Shown: one piece after another, positions 1-9,393 of the stretch | Layout of the letters: every line of letters begins with the position of its first letter | How positions within the stretch are numbered: the stretch's first letter is position 1 | Assembly (NCBI GenBank): GCA_016180645.1 | Contig: JACPAV010000002.1 | Coordinates: 62,001-126,000 of the forward strand | Direction of reading: 5' to 3' | Source: Nitrospirota bacterium | Lineage (GTDB): Bacteria; JACPQY01 | DNA: 64,000 nt | Notes under the pieces: generated by a model | Told to the model about the DNA's origin: nothing | The model's database searches: none | Seen by the model: only the letters and a program-made list of their open reading frames with translations | Made by a program: the position numbers and the translations under genes

Positions 1-1481
1 GAGCGTTCGGCGGCCAGGGCATCGGTCACCCGAAGCGTGTAGTCGCCCGGTTCGATGTCGGCGGGCAGGGTGAACGGATGGGTCAATTCGCTTCGCCCCT
101 TCCTTCCCGCGCGAAGGACGATTTCCAGTGGAAGCTTTTCCCCCGCTCGCACGTCAGAACGAGGCATGCGGATTCGGTCCAGCACGGCCGACTGATCCCC
201 CTTGTTCGCCTGCACGTTCAGCTCGATTCCCTGCACGCGGAGGGGCTTGTAGGGGTTGCGGAGAAGCCAGCCGATGGTTTGGGAGACATCGCCGACGACA
301 TCGGTAAGCGCGAAGTCGCCCGACCGGAAGATTTCCACCGGCACCGCTTCTTCCCCCTCGATCCGAATCGCGCCGCGGGCGTCGATCGTGACGGGGCTCG
401 ACATCCCGGTGCTGAGCATGATGAGGTTCCCCACCGTCATCTGCAATAGCGCCGGGGTCAGCACGATGTGCTCCACGACGTCGAAATGGTAGGTCTGGCC
501 GCCGTTGACGGTGACCCGCACTTTCACCGTCGGCGCGGATCGCCGCAGGAGGCCGACGATGCCGGTCGACTGGTCCCGCGTCCACGCCCCGACCGTTTCA
601 CCGTCGGACGTAATCTTGTACGAAAGGGCCTGGCCGGGCACGACGGTGAGCACCCGCGAGGGGGCCAAGGGAAAATTGACGTCGCCACCCCACATGAACG
701 GATGGCCGAAGGCGAGAATTCGATCTTTGTCGATGAAGGTCAGCGTACCCGACGCGCTCATGCTGATGTCGCCGGAGACGAGCCGGGCCGAGATGGAGGA
801 ACCGGGTTCAAGATTCCCCCCCCCCGCGCCGTCCGACCCGGATCCGGCGAGCACCGGGTAGAAGCCGAGCCTCTCGAAATCACCACGGAACAACCGGAGA
901 ATTTCGGGGTGAAAGCCGCTCATCGCCAAGGGCGTTTCGATGGGAATCACGCCTCCCGGATCAAAGACCCCTTTTCCCGTGGCCGTCGCCGCGGGTGCGT
1001 TCCGCTCCTGGATTTCCTGGGGAGGCAGCGGCCGAATTAGCCCGGGAGTCGCAGTGGGCTCGGCGGCGCCCGGCTCGGCCATACCTTCAAACAGGTCCAG
1101 CATGTCCTGGATCGGTGTGATGCCGGCGATGGGCCTCCGGGGAAACGCCCCGAACCGATACGCGAGCGCGCCGACGAGCTTGCCCTCGATGTAGACCGGA
1201 CTGCCGCTCATGCCGGCGATGACCCCCGCTTCATCCACCGCCTTGCCGCTCACCTCGGCCAGAATCAAACTGCGTTTGGGAGCGTAGTTTCGAAGAACAT
1301 CGATCACTTCGACTTGGAATTCCTCGATGGCGGTGCCTTTGAAAACGGTTTTGCCCACCCCCTTCATGCCGGGTTTGACTTGGTCGAGCGGAAAAATGGG
1401 CTCGGCGGTGCCAGCCCAAGCGGAAAGCCATGAGCCATGAGCCAGGAAGACACAGAGACACGCGATCCACTTGTACCTCAT
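1..1481 (-). CDS. SpoIVB-type peptidase S55 family protein, C-terminus beyond window
   Basis: The minus-strand frame opens at the ATG at 1481 and runs off the left edge, giving about 493 residues. It begins with a signal peptide (MRYKWIACLCVFL..., likely cut after SAWA). The motif GMSGSPVYIEGKLVGALAY near residue 87 is the serine-nucleophile signature of the S55 family (SpoIVB is its type member), followed by FPRRPIAGITPI. Further on, ILAFGHPFMWGG matches the conserved histidine-containing FGHPF block of bacterial S55 proteins. It probably acts in the periplasm on an unknown substrate. The stretch is absent from a simple complete-ORF list because it has no stop in the window. Part of the signal peptide is encoded by a heptamer repeat (1427-1444), and a run of ten G lies at 816-825. 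It is divergent from mnmG. Family assignment is firm, function is not. Confidence 0.85.
   Translation of the reverse strand, partial: MRYKWIACLCVFLAHGSWLSAWAGTAEPIFPLDQVKPGMKGVGKTVFKGTAIEEFQVEVIDVLRNYAPKRSLILAEVSGKAVDEAGVIAGMSGSPVYIEGKLVGALAYRFGAFPRRPIAGITPIQDMLDLFEGMAEPGAAEPTATPGLIRPLPPQEIQERNAPAATATGKGVFDPGGVIPIETPLAMSGFHPEILRLFRGDFERLGFYPVLAGSGSDGAGGGNLEPGSSISARLVSGDISMSASGTLTFIDKDRILAFGHPFMWGGDVNFPLAPSRVLTVVPGQALSYKITSDGETVGAWTRDQSTGIVGLLRRSAPTVKVRVTVNGGQTYHFDVVEHIVLTPALLQMTVGNLIMLSTGMSSPVTIDARGAIRIEGEEAVPVEIFRSGDFALTDVVGDVSQTIGWLLRNPYKPLRVQGIELNVQANKGDQSAVLDRIRMPRSDVRAGEKLPLEIVLRAGRKGRSELTHPFTLPADIEPGDYTLRVTDALAAER
1427..1444. repeat. heptamer tandem repeat in signal-peptide codons
   Basis: The 7-bp unit GCCATGA is repeated about 2.5 times. 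It falls inside the signal-peptide region of the S55-family protein and encodes part of its hydrophobic core (the AHGSWLSA segment). Confidence 0.7.
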
Positions 1482-1528
1482 CGCTTTTTCCTCATCGCTA
1501 CCAAGAGCCTCTGACAGAATGCCGATTC

Positions 1529-1587
1529 GTAGGGGAGCATCTTCAGATGCTCCCTCTTGTCGGGAGGGTCTGAAGACCCTCCCCTAC
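1529..1587. repeat. bipartite palindromic REP-like element, copy 1
   Basis: The element is bounded by GTAGGGG and CCCCTAC and contains two hairpins. The first has arms agcatc/gatgct around TTCA, and the second has arms gagggtc/gaccctc around TGAA. It sits in the 139-bp gap between the divergent S55 and mnmG genes, flanked by the inverted words CAGAATG and CATTCTG. The same architecture recurs at 20169, 33621 and 45324, with a single-hairpin form at 31437. Confidence 0.85.
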
Positions 1588-1620
1588 GCATTCTGTTAGA
1601 CATGTAGAATCCGCCCTTCG

Positions 1621-3618
1621 ATGGCTTACGATGTGATCGTTGTTGGGGCCGGGCACGCCGGGTGCGAAGCCGCGCTTGCGGCGGCGCGAATGGACTGCTC
1701 CACGCTGCTGGTAACGCTCTCGCGGGAGGCCATCGCCCGGATGAGCTGCAACCCGTCCATCGGCGGAATCGGAAAAGGCCACCTCGTGAAGGAAATCGAC
1801 GCGTTGGGCGGCGAGATGGGCCGGAACACGGACAAGGCCGGGATTCAGTTCCGGCGGCTCAACATGAGCAAAGGCCCCGCCGTTCGCGGCACCCGCGCGC
1901 AGTGCGACCGCGGTCTCTATCACCTCTTCATGCGCCGGACGATCGAATCCCAGCCCGGGCTGACCGTGGTCGAGACTTCCGCCGAAGGTTTCCTCTTGCG
2001 AGCCACGAGCCACGAGCCACGGGCCACGATATGCGGAATCCGCTGCTCCAACGGCGCCGAGTACGAGGCAAAAGCCGTCGTCGTCACGACCGGTACTTTC
2101 CTTTCGGGACTCATTCACGTCGGCATGAAAAACTGGTCGGCGGGGCGATGGAACGAGCCCCCTTCAATGGGTCTCTCGGCCGCTCTCGCACGGGCGGGCT
2201 ATCGCCTCGGCCGATTCAAGACGGGCACCCCCCCGAGGATCGACGCCCGGACGATCGATTTTTCCCGGCTGGAGGTTCAGGCGGGTGACGAACCACCGCC
2301 GCCGTTTTCACTCGCCACCGAGCGCATTGAGCAGCCTCAAGTGCCGTGCTGGATCACCTCCACTCACGGCGGCACGCACGACATCATCCGGCGCAATCTG
2401 GACGTGTCGCCGTTGTATCGCGGCATCATCCAGGGGCTCGGCCCCCGATACTGCCCCTCCATCGAAGACAAAATCCACAAGTTTCCCGATCGGACCCGTC
2501 ACCAGATCTTTCTCGAGCCCGAGGGCTACGACACATTCTTCCCCGCCGAATCCCAATCCGGAATTTCAAATCTGAAATCCGAAATTCCCGGTTCGTCTTC
2601 ATCTCAAATCTCAAATCTCAAATCTGAAATCCCCTTGATCTATCCGAACGGCATATCCACGAGTTTGCCGGAAGAGGTGCAGCGGGAGTTCGTCCACACG
2701 ATCCCCGGACTCGAAGAGGCGAGACTGGCCCGTCCCGGCTACGCCATCGAATACGACTACGTCGATCCCACCCAGCTCTGGCCGACACTCCAGGGCAAAC
2801 TCACGGAAGGGCTGTTCCTGGCGGGCCAGATCAACGGCACCACGGGATATGAAGAGGCGGGAGCGCTCGGCCTCGTCGCCGGCATCAATGCCGCGCTCAA
2901 GGCGCAGGCGCTCCAATCGTGGGTACCTCGTCGGGACCAGTCGTACATCGGCGTGCTCGTGGACGATCTCGTCACCAAGGGAACGAACGAACCTTATAGG
3001 ATGTTCACCTCCCGCGCCGAGAACCGTCTGGCCCTCAGAGAATCCAACGCCGACCTCCGTCTCCGCGAAACCGGCCATCGGCTCGGACTCGTTTCGAACG
3101 AGGAATTCGCCGGCTATCAGGAGAAGGTCCGGGGAATCGAATTCGGCCTGGCCGCCTTGCGCGAAACGCGGGTTACACCGTCGGCCGATGTCAACAACCG
3201 CCTTCGCTCCCAAGGGTGGCCGCCCATCGACAAAGTGACCACACTCGAAGAACTCCTCCGCCGCCCCGAAGTGACTCTGGATCGGCTGTTGGCCTTCTTC
3301 TCTGAGTTTTCTCCCGCCTCCCACCTCTCACCTCCCGCCTCCCACCTTGAAATCGAACTCCGGACGAAATACGACGGCTACCTTCGCCGTGAATCCCAGC
3401 TTAATGAACAGGCCCGCGCGTGGGAATCCCATCCCATCCCCGAGGCATTCGGCTTCCGCGGACTGAATGGGCTTTCGCGCGAAATGGTCGAAAAACTCGA
3501 CCGGGTCCGGCCCCGCACGCTCGCCCAGGCCTCGCGCATACCGGGTGTCACCCCCGCCGCGGTTGCGGTCCTCATGGTCCACCTCAAACGTTTCCCTATC
3601 GAGGCCAAGCCTCTATAG
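1621..3618 (+). CDS. mnmG: tRNA uridine-5-carboxymethylaminomethyl modification enzyme MnmG (GidA)
   Basis: This FAD-dependent enzyme works with MnmE to install the (carboxymethyl)aminomethyl group at C5 of wobble U34 in tRNAs, in the cytoplasm. The N-terminal Rossmann motif [18 protein letters not shown], the block [43 protein letters not shown] and the C-terminal helical domain ([25 protein letters not shown]) are all family hallmarks. At 665 residues it is longer than the usual 620-630. The excess is three low-complexity insertions at surface-loop positions: around 2000-2028, 2562-2633 (between [11 protein letters not shown] and [10 protein letters not shown], normally contiguous) and 3311-3348. 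Each is built of short tandem repeats kept in frame. The last codons and stop lie in a 23-bp palindrome. mnmE is 28 kb away in this window. Confidence 0.97.
   Translation: MAYDVIVVGAGHAGCEAALAAARMDCSTLLVTLSREAIARMSCNPSIGGIGKGHLVKEIDALGGEMGRNTDKAGIQFRRLNMSKGPAVRGTRAQCDRGLYHLFMRRTIESQPGLTVVETSAEGFLLRATSHEPRATICGIRCSNGAEYEAKAVVVTTGTFLSGLIHVGMKNWSAGRWNEPPSMGLSAALARAGYRLGRFKTGTPPRIDARTIDFSRLEVQAGDEPPPPFSLATERIEQPQVPCWITSTHGGTHDIIRRNLDVSPLYRGIIQGLGPRYCPSIEDKIHKFPDRTRHQIFLEPEGYDTFFPAESQSGISNLKSEIPGSSSSQISNLKSEIPLIYPNGISTSLPEEVQREFVHTIPGLEEARLARPGYAIEYDYVDPTQLWPTLQGKLTEGLFLAGQINGTTGYEEAGALGLVAGINAALKAQALQSWVPRRDQSYIGVLVDDLVTKGTNEPYRMFTSRAENRLALRESNADLRLRETGHRLGLVSNEEFAGYQEKVRGIEFGLAALRETRVTPSADVNNRLRSQGWPPIDKVTTLEELLRRPEVTLDRLLAFFSEFSPASHLSPPASHLEIELRTKYDGYLRRESQLNEQARAWESHPIPEAFGFRGLNGLSREMVEKLDRVRPRTLAQASRIPGVTPAAVAVLMVHLKRFPIEAKPL
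2000..2028. repeat. heptamer repeat inserted in mnmG (1)
   Basis: About four copies of a GAGCCAC-type heptamer, encoding ATSHEPRAT between conserved MnmG segments. The reading frame stays open. Confidence 0.75.
2562..2633. repeat. heptamer repeat inserted in mnmG (2)
   Basis: Two arrays of a CAAATCT/GAAATCC heptamer, partly inverted relative to each other. They encode two ISNLKSEIP copies that separate [11 protein letters not shown] from [10 protein letters not shown], which adjoin in typical MnmG proteins. The insert is about 30 residues and in frame. Confidence 0.8.
3311..3348. repeat. heptamer repeat inserted in mnmG (3)
   Basis: A CCTCCCA/CCTCTCA heptamer array encoding [12 protein letters not shown], placed just before the conserved KYDGYLRRE segment. 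It is in frame. Confidence 0.75.
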
Positions 3619-3655
3619 CGTGATTCTTCTACTATAGAGGTTTAACCTCGATAGT
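3596..3655. repeat. pair of related 23-25 bp palindromes at mnmG stop and debranching-enzyme start
   Basis: The palindrome at 3596-3618 (arms CTATcGAGG / CCTCtATAG) contains the mnmG stop codon. A second at 3631-3655 (arms ACTATaGAGG / CCTCgATAGT) ends directly before the ATG at 3656. The two are reverse-complement variants of one sequence with different centres. The second covers the only purine-rich ribosome-binding candidate (GAGG at 3637-3640), so folding in the mRNA could mask initiation. Confidence 0.7.
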
Positions 3656-5797
3656 ATGAGATTCGAGGACAAGTCGATCCTGGTTTTCGGACCCCTCATG
3701 TTCGTATCCGACCGTTACGGCGATGCGTCCGATTCCCTGACCGAGCCGAAAGGGCTTTTCTGGTACGACACGAGATGTGTTCGCTCGCTGGACCTGCGCA
3801 TCAACGGAGAAGTCCCCAATCTGCTGACCACCGATGAGGACGCGGTCGACCGCCGCCGCTTCGGCCTCACGTTGACCGATGTTGAAACCGCGGGGCTCTT
3901 CCAGCATCCACGGCATTTCGTCTTCATCACGAGAACGCAACTTCTCGATCCTCACGGTTTCATCGATGCGCTGGACATCCGAAGTTTCACGCCGCGGAGA
4001 TACCCGCTCGACATCACGTTCCGCTGGGGATTGGACTTCGCGGACGTTTCCGAGATCCGTCACCCCGGTCTGAAACCGGTGATCCACCGTGCCATCGTCG
4101 CGAGGCGGAGCGCGCGGTCGATGGAGTTTGTTTACCGGGGTCGGGACCGCCGCCGCTACTCCTGTCTCATTCAGTCGAGCCTTTCGGCCGGGCGCCTCTC
4201 GCCGGAAGGGTTTCGCGTTCGCATCACTCTTCCTCCCCGGGCTTCTCTTCAGTTCTCCATCGGCATCATTCCCGAGGTGCAACCCTGGGCGGCCGCTTCT
4301 CCGAGCACCCGCCGCTCCAAGCCTGCCACCCGTCCGGCCCGTTTGAGTCTCACCCCCTTGATACGCCGCCAGGAACGCTCCAGAACGCGCTGGCTCGCCG
4401 CGGGAGCCGCCATCCTCTCTGACGATCCCGCATTCGACCGCCGCATCCGCCACGCCTGGGACGACCTTCGATGTTTGGAACTTCCCATCGGACGCCACTC
4501 CGTTCCTTCCGCCGGAGTCCCGTTCTTTCACGCCCCGTTCGGGCGCGACATGATCATCACGGCGTTCTCCCTCCTGCCCTTTCGGCCGCAGGTCGCCGAG
4601 CAAACGCTTCGATTCCTTGCCCGGTGGCAGGGCCGTGTCCGAAACGTCTATCGGGAAGAAGAACCCGGAAAAATCCTCCACGAACTTCGTGTGGGGGAAC
4701 GCGCGCGCACCGGTCGCGTGCCCCATTCCCCCTATTACGGCAGCAGCGACGTTACCCTCCTGTTCGCCACTCTGCTACACGAGTACTTTCTGTGGAGCGG
4801 CGACGTGGGATTCGTTCGTGAAATGGCGCCTTCCCTTTCGGCTGCGCTGCGGTGGGCCGAAGCCTACGGGGACGCGGATGGCGACAGTTGGATCGAATAT
4901 GACGCCGTTCCGGGACGCGGTCTCATTCACAAGGGCTGGAAGGATAGCCGGGACAGCCTGATGGATGACCGGGGCAACCCGCCCCACCCGCCCCTCCGCC
5001 TGGTGGAAATTCAGGGCTATTGGGCGGACGCCCTCGAACGATCATCGCAAGTTTTCGAGGCGATCAAGGATCACCCGCAAGCCGCCCTCTGCTCACAACG
5101 AGCGCGCGTGCTCAAGTCCAGAATCGAAAAACAGTTCTGGGTCCCCTCGCGACGCAGCTTTGCCCTCGCGCTCGACGGACACCGCCGCCCGATCCGGTCC
5201 GTCACCTCCAACGCGGGCCACCTGCTCTTCTCCGGCGCCGTGACCGCCGCCGTCGCCCGCCGGATTCGGAACCGTCTGTTCGCAAACGACATGCACTCAG
5301 GATGGGGGATTCGAACGCTTTCCTCGCTCGATCCGGCCTATCACCCCCTGCACTATCATCGAGGCACGGTCTGGCCGCATGACAATGCCGTCATCGCCTT
5401 CGGTTTGGCCCGGTACGGAATGACCTCCGATGCCGCCTCGCTCCTTCACTCACTCGGAGGGGCATTCGCACGCCTCCCCAGCCGCCGCTGGCCGGAACTC
5501 TTCGCCGGTTTCAGCAGGGCCGAACATCCTGCGCCGGTTCCCTATCCTTTGGCCTGTGCCCCGCAGGCGTGGTCCGCCGCCGCCCTGTTTCTCCTGCTCC
5601 GCTCTTCGCTCGGCCTCTTCGCAAACGCCCCCGCCGGAAGGGTCGAACTCCGGAACCCCGTTCTCCCGGCGGGCGTCCGTCGGCTGGAAATCAAGAACCT
5701 CCGCGTGGGCCGCACGGTCGGAGATCTCCTGCTGGCGCCCGATGATTCGAGATGGACGCTTCGCTCAGGCCCGCGCGTGATCCTTCGCTCGCACTGA
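3656..5797 (+). CDS. amylo-alpha-1,6-glucosidase / glycogen-debranching N-terminal domain protein
   Basis: A 713-residue protein of the bacterial 'glycogen debranching N-terminal domain' type. Residues 5-200 form the beta-rich N-terminal domain (SILVFGPLMFVSDRYGD, EPKGLFWYDTRCVRSLDL). Residues 280-650 form an (alpha/alpha)6-barrel glycosidase-like domain with FFHAPFGRDMIITAFSLL, YYGSSDVTLLFATLLHEYF and HRGTVWPHDNAVIAFGLARYG. Relatives act on alpha-glucans or storage oligosaccharides in the cytoplasm, and no signal peptide is visible. Its 3' end overlaps the otsB gene by 33 bp, tail to tail. Proximity to trehalose synthesis suggests a shared role in alpha-glucan/trehalose metabolism, which is an inference. 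A hairpin precedes its start codon. Confidence 0.85.
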   Translation: MRFEDKSILVFGPLMFVSDRYGDASDSLTEPKGLFWYDTRCVRSLDLRINGEVPNLLTTDEDAVDRRRFGLTLTDVETAGLFQHPRHFVFITRTQLLDPHGFIDALDIRSFTPRRYPLDITFRWGLDFADVSEIRHPGLKPVIHRAIVARRSARSMEFVYRGRDRRRYSCLIQSSLSAGRLSPEGFRVRITLPPRASLQFSIGIIPEVQPWAAASPSTRRSKPATRPARLSLTPLIRRQERSRTRWLAAGAAILSDDPAFDRRIRHAWDDLRCLELPIGRHSVPSAGVPFFHAPFGRDMIITAFSLLPFRPQVAEQTLRFLARWQGRVRNVYREEEPGKILHELRVGERARTGRVPHSPYYGSSDVTLLFATLLHEYFLWSGDVGFVREMAPSLSAALRWAEAYGDADGDSWIEYDAVPGRGLIHKGWKDSRDSLMDDRGNPPHPPLRLVEIQGYWADALERSSQVFEAIKDHPQAALCSQRARVLKSRIEKQFWVPSRRSFALALDGHRRPIRSVTSNAGHLLFSGAVTAAVARRIRNRLFANDMHSGWGIRTLSSLDPAYHPLHYHRGTVWPHDNAVIAFGLARYGMTSDAASLLHSLGGAFARLPSRRWPELFAGFSRAEHPAPVPYPLACAPQAWSAAALFLLLRSSLGLFANAPAGRVELRNPVLPAGVRRLEIKNLRVGRTVGDLLLAPDDSRWTLRSGPRVILRSH

Positions 5798-6586
5798 CCG
5801 ACCTGCGGCAACCATCCCTTCCAAGAACCGAAGGACGCGGTCGGGATTGGCCAGCCGGTACCGCGCGGCGGTGGCTCTCGGCCTGCCCACTCGGATGGTA
5901 ATTCCTTCGCGCCGGAGGGCCTTGAACGCCGGCTCGTCACTCCGGTCGTCCCCGATGTAGACCACCAGCGGATTTCGCTCCAGTCCATTCCGGCCCAGCA
6001 GGGCCTCGGAAACCGCCCACCCCTTGTCGATACCCCGCGCGCCAATCTCCAGCCCGTAGGCGTTCTCGGTCAGGTGGAGCGAACGGGCCTGATCCACGAT
6101 CTTCATCCGCCGCCGGGCCATATCGAGCACTTCCCGCCGACGGCCGGCCGGCAGCGTCCGCGCCTGGATCCCCACGCACCCCCATTTGTCTTCGAGGATG
6201 AGCTCCGGATGACGCCGGAGGTCTTTCCGAAGCAGCGCGTGAAGGTGGGCGATCGCGGGACGCAACGATCGAATCCTCGGGTGCCAGGCGGGTTTTCGGC
6301 CGGGGCGTTTGATCTGCGCCCCGTAGGCGCCGAAGTAGGTCAGCCCGCGGATGGGCAGCATCTTGGAGAGTTGGCTCGCGCTTCGTCCGCTGACCATCAC
6401 CAATCGGATCCCCGGCGTTTCCACCAGGGCGCGAAGAAGGCAAACAAGCCTTTCCGACGGCCTGGCCTTCGCAGGCCGATCCTGAAGTTCCACCAGCGTC
6501 CCGTCATAATCCAGAAGGAGAATGAGCCCGCCGCTGAAGTCTCTCGCCCGCCGCACCAGCGCGGCCACCCGTTTCAGGTGCGCCAT
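5765..6586 (-). CDS. otsB: trehalose-6-phosphate phosphatase
   Basis: A HAD-superfamily phosphatase of 273 residues, converting trehalose-6-phosphate to trehalose and phosphate in the cytoplasm. Motif I LLLDYDGTLVE lies near residue 25, motif II is VMVSGRS, and motif IV VVYIGDDRSDEPAF lies near residue 218. Length is normal for stand-alone OtsB. It starts 3 bp after the otsA stop, so the two are co-transcribed. Its end overlaps the convergent debranching-type gene. Confidence 0.93.
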   Translation of the reverse strand: MAHLKRVAALVRRARDFSGGLILLLDYDGTLVELQDRPAKARPSERLVCLLRALVETPGIRLVMVSGRSASQLSKMLPIRGLTYFGAYGAQIKRPGRKPAWHPRIRSLRPAIAHLHALLRKDLRRHPELILEDKWGCVGIQARTLPAGRRREVLDMARRRMKIVDQARSLHLTENAYGLEIGARGIDKGWAVSEALLGRNGLERNPLVVYIGDDRSDEPAFKALRREGITIRVGRPRATAARYRLANPDRVLRFLEGMVAAGRSVRAKDHARA

Positions 6587-6589
6587 GAA

Positions 6590-7999
6590 TCAGGAGATAG
6601 AGGAAAGGCAGGACTCCGCCCAGTGCTTCAAATCCTGCTCCAGCACGTGCTCCCGGAGTTTCCTCATCCGTTTGCGCTGCTCGCGCAGGGGCAGGGCCAG
6701 GGCCCAGGCGAGGCCACGGGCCACCTCCTGCGGATTGTACGGATTCACGATGATGGCATCCGACATCGCCTCGGCGGCGCCCGCGAATTCGCTCAGGATC
6801 AGCACACCCCGTTCATCCGGGTGGCACGCCACGTACTCCTTGGCCACGAGGTTCATGCCGTCCCTCAACGGAGTGACGAGGGCAACGTCCGCCGCGCCGT
6901 AGTAGGCCACAAGAGAGGGCAGCGCCATCATTCGATAGAAATAATGGATCGGCACCCAGCCGCCGCGCGAAAAGCGCCCGTTGATCCGGCCGATCGAACG
7001 ATCGATCTCCTCCTTCATTTTCCGGTACTCCTCGACTCGGGTCCGGCTCGGCACCATGATCTGGAGGAACACGAACTTCTCATGATAGGCCGGATATTGT
7101 TCCAGGAACAATTCGACCGCTTCAAGCCGCTCCAACACGCCTTTCGTGTAGTCCAATCGATCCACCGCCAGGGCCAGATGGCGCGCACGGAAGTAACGCC
7201 TCAAATCGCGCACGTTCTGTTTCACCTCTTTCGACGCAGCCAGCCGCTGAAGCTCACCCACATCCACGCCCATCGGGAAAGACCTGACGCGCACGCGGTG
7301 ATTCGCCATCCTTACGATCCCCTTCTTGCGAAGGACCTTCAGTTCCAGAACTTTGTTGACACACTGGAGGAAATTGCGGGCGTAGCCGTCGGTGTGGAAC
7401 CCGATGACGTTGCTTTCGAGCAGCCCGGCCAGGAGCTCCTTGCGCCAGGGAAAAACGGTGAAGACTTCCCGCGCCGGAAAAGGGACGTGCCAGAAGAAAA
7501 GGATCTTCGCGCGCTTCCTCCGCTCGCGGATCAGCCGGGGTACGAGCGCAAGCTGGTAATCGTGAACCCAGACGAGATCCCCGGGCCGAACCTCGTCCGA
7601 TACCGCCCGGGCGATCTTCTGGTTCACTTTCACAAACGTTTCCCACTCGTCCGCGCTGAAGCGGCAGCGCCCGACGAAATAGTGCGCGAGGGGCCACAAA
7701 CCATTGTTCGACAGCCCCGAGTAGAAATCGCTAACTTCTCGTTCCGTGAGATGAACGAGCTTGAGTGAATAGCGGGGCTTGTCGATGGGAACTTCCACAC
7801 GACGGATTCTGCGGCGTTCACTCCCCGTGTCGCCCCAAGCCACCCACAGTCCGCCTCTCGCCTGCATCACCGGATCCAGCCCGGCGACCAGCCCACCGAC
7901 AGCTCTTTCTGCTTTCAGCTCGGTCGGGGTCCCTCGGATGCTGTACGGCGCCCGGCTCGAGACAACGATGACTCTAGAATTCTCCGGGGACGCCCGCAT
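6590..7999 (-). CDS. otsA: alpha,alpha-trehalose-phosphate synthase (GT20)
   Basis: A GT20 glycosyltransferase of 469 residues, the usual size, which couples UDP-glucose to glucose-6-phosphate to give trehalose-6-phosphate. Diagnostic blocks in order: VIVVSSRAPYSI and AVGGLVAGLDPVM (N-terminal donor/acceptor loop), VWVHDYQLALVPRLIRERR, FFWHVPFPAREVF, FHTDGYARNF, FPMGVDV, VDRLDYTKGVLERLEA and TPLRDGMNLVAKEYVA. It heads an otsA-otsB pair downstream of transport and channel genes on the same strand, consistent with osmotic-stress expression. UDP-glucose could come from galU at 45434. Confidence 0.95.
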   Translation of the reverse strand: MRASPENSRVIVVSSRAPYSIRGTPTELKAERAVGGLVAGLDPVMQARGGLWVAWGDTGSERRRIRRVEVPIDKPRYSLKLVHLTEREVSDFYSGLSNNGLWPLAHYFVGRCRFSADEWETFVKVNQKIARAVSDEVRPGDLVWVHDYQLALVPRLIRERRKRAKILFFWHVPFPAREVFTVFPWRKELLAGLLESNVIGFHTDGYARNFLQCVNKVLELKVLRKKGIVRMANHRVRVRSFPMGVDVGELQRLAASKEVKQNVRDLRRYFRARHLALAVDRLDYTKGVLERLEAVELFLEQYPAYHEKFVFLQIMVPSRTRVEEYRKMKEEIDRSIGRINGRFSRGGWVPIHYFYRMMALPSLVAYYGAADVALVTPLRDGMNLVAKEYVACHPDERGVLILSEFAGAAEAMSDAIIVNPYNPQEVARGLAWALALPLREQRKRMRKLREHVLEQDLKHWAESCLSSIS

Positions 8000-8077
8000 T
8001 CCTCTCCCAACGGCCGCGGCATTTCAAGCACAGGATCGACCCGGCGCCGTGCCATGGACAAAGTTTCTCCTCGAGGC

Positions 8078-9346
8078 TCATGGCCTCCCTACCGGATGCC
8101 CCACGTCCGCGGGCACCGACGGACTCTTCTGAACCGCAATCACCTGGCTAGGATACACGCTCCGGTGGCCGGAGACCACAAAGCTGACGACCGAGGCGAG
8201 GGCGGCGAACGGGGCGACACGTGGCCCGAACATTTCGACGGCCAGAACGGAAGCCGCGATGGGAGTGTTGGCGCAGCCGGCCAGAACGGCGCAGAATCCC
8301 ATGGCGGCATATACAGCCGCATCGCCGGAAGCCGTCATCGCGTCGAACAGATGTCCCGCGGAGGCTCCGACGAAGAATATCGGCGTAATCACTCCGCCGC
8401 TGCCGCCGCCGGCCAGCGTAATCGCCGTGGACAGACTCTTCCAGAAAAAGGCCGTGGCGGGGACCGTTTGGCCTTCCAGCATGCTTTGCAGCGTTTGCAA
8501 GCCCAGGCCCAGGTACGCGGGCGACACCAGCCAACCCACCAGAACGAGCAAGACCCCTCCGAAACAGGCCCGAACCGGCCACCCACCCGGGAGTTGACGA
8601 AACCCTCGATGAACCATTCTCACCATTTCGATCAGGAAGACGGAAATGAGTCCGCAGAACAGACCGAAAATGACCGTTTTGAGGAGCATCCCCTCCGTCA
8701 TGGGCCTGAGAGCGGCGATCTCATGGTGGAAGTACGCTGCGCCGAGCAGGCGGGTCACGTAGTAACCGGTGAGGCCGGACACAAACGCGGGGAACAGGGT
8801 GTCATAGACGATCTGCCCCAGGAACAATACCTCGACGCCAAAGAGGGCTCCCGCGATCGGGGTGCCGAAAACCGAAGCAAAGCCGGCGCTGATTCCGCAA
8901 ATCACGATCTTTCGCCGGTCCACATCCTTGGCGCGCAGAAGAGACGAGATTGCAGAAGCCAATCCCGCCCCAATCTGCGCGCACGGGCCTTCCTTGCCCA
9001 CGGAGCCTCCGGTGGCCATCGTGAGCACGGAGGTGACAGCTTTCACGGGTGCCACGCGCCAATCGATCCGGCCGGATCGAAGATGTACGGCTTCGATCAC
9101 CTTCTCGGTGCCGTGGCCTTCGGCGTCCGGGGCCAGTCGGCGAGTAAGATAGGCGGCCGCAAGCAAGCTGCCCGGGAGAACGACGAAATAGGCCGGATGG
9201 GCCGACGCTCTCCCGGTGGCCCACGTCAGCAGGTAGAGGAAACCGCTCGTGCTCAGGCCGACGACGCCTCCCACCACGGATGCGTACGCCATCCACTTGG
9301 CCAGGCTCCCCATCAGGGTGACCTCTTCAAGGATTTTCTTCGTCAT
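8078..9346 (-). CDS. ClC-family chloride channel or H+/Cl- antiporter
   Basis: A 422-residue polytopic membrane protein. The anion-selectivity motifs are present: GSVGKEGPCAQIGAGLAS (GxEGP with the gating glutamate, near residue 118) and GSGGVITPIFFVGASAGHLF (GxxxP region, near residue 318). The retained gating glutamate suits either a transporter or a gated channel. No cytoplasmic CBS domains follow. It lies between mscS and otsA on the same strand (47 and 78 bp gaps), suggesting a joint role in osmotic or acid adaptation. Confidence 0.92.
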   Translation of the reverse strand: MTKKILEEVTLMGSLAKWMAYASVVGGVVGLSTSGFLYLLTWATGRASAHPAYFVVLPGSLLAAAYLTRRLAPDAEGHGTEKVIEAVHLRSGRIDWRVAPVKAVTSVLTMATGGSVGKEGPCAQIGAGLASAISSLLRAKDVDRRKIVICGISAGFASVFGTPIAGALFGVEVLFLGQIVYDTLFPAFVSGLTGYYVTRLLGAAYFHHEIAALRPMTEGMLLKTVIFGLFCGLISVFLIEMVRMVHRGFRQLPGGWPVRACFGGVLLVLVGWLVSPAYLGLGLQTLQSMLEGQTVPATAFFWKSLSTAITLAGGGSGGVITPIFFVGASAGHLFDAMTASGDAAVYAAMGFCAVLAGCANTPIAASVLAVEMFGPRVAPFAALASVVSFVVSGHRSVYPSQVIAVQKSPSVPADVGHPVGRP

Positions 9347-9393
9347 GTGAAGTCAGACATTCTAGGCAGGCCAGGATGCGGGAGCAAGCCGTC

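Noticed and set aside
6074-7768. Long plus-strand reading frame (564 codons) opposite otsA/otsB
   Set aside because: It is antisense to two clearly recognisable trehalose genes and has no family motif; long mirror frames are expected at this GC content.
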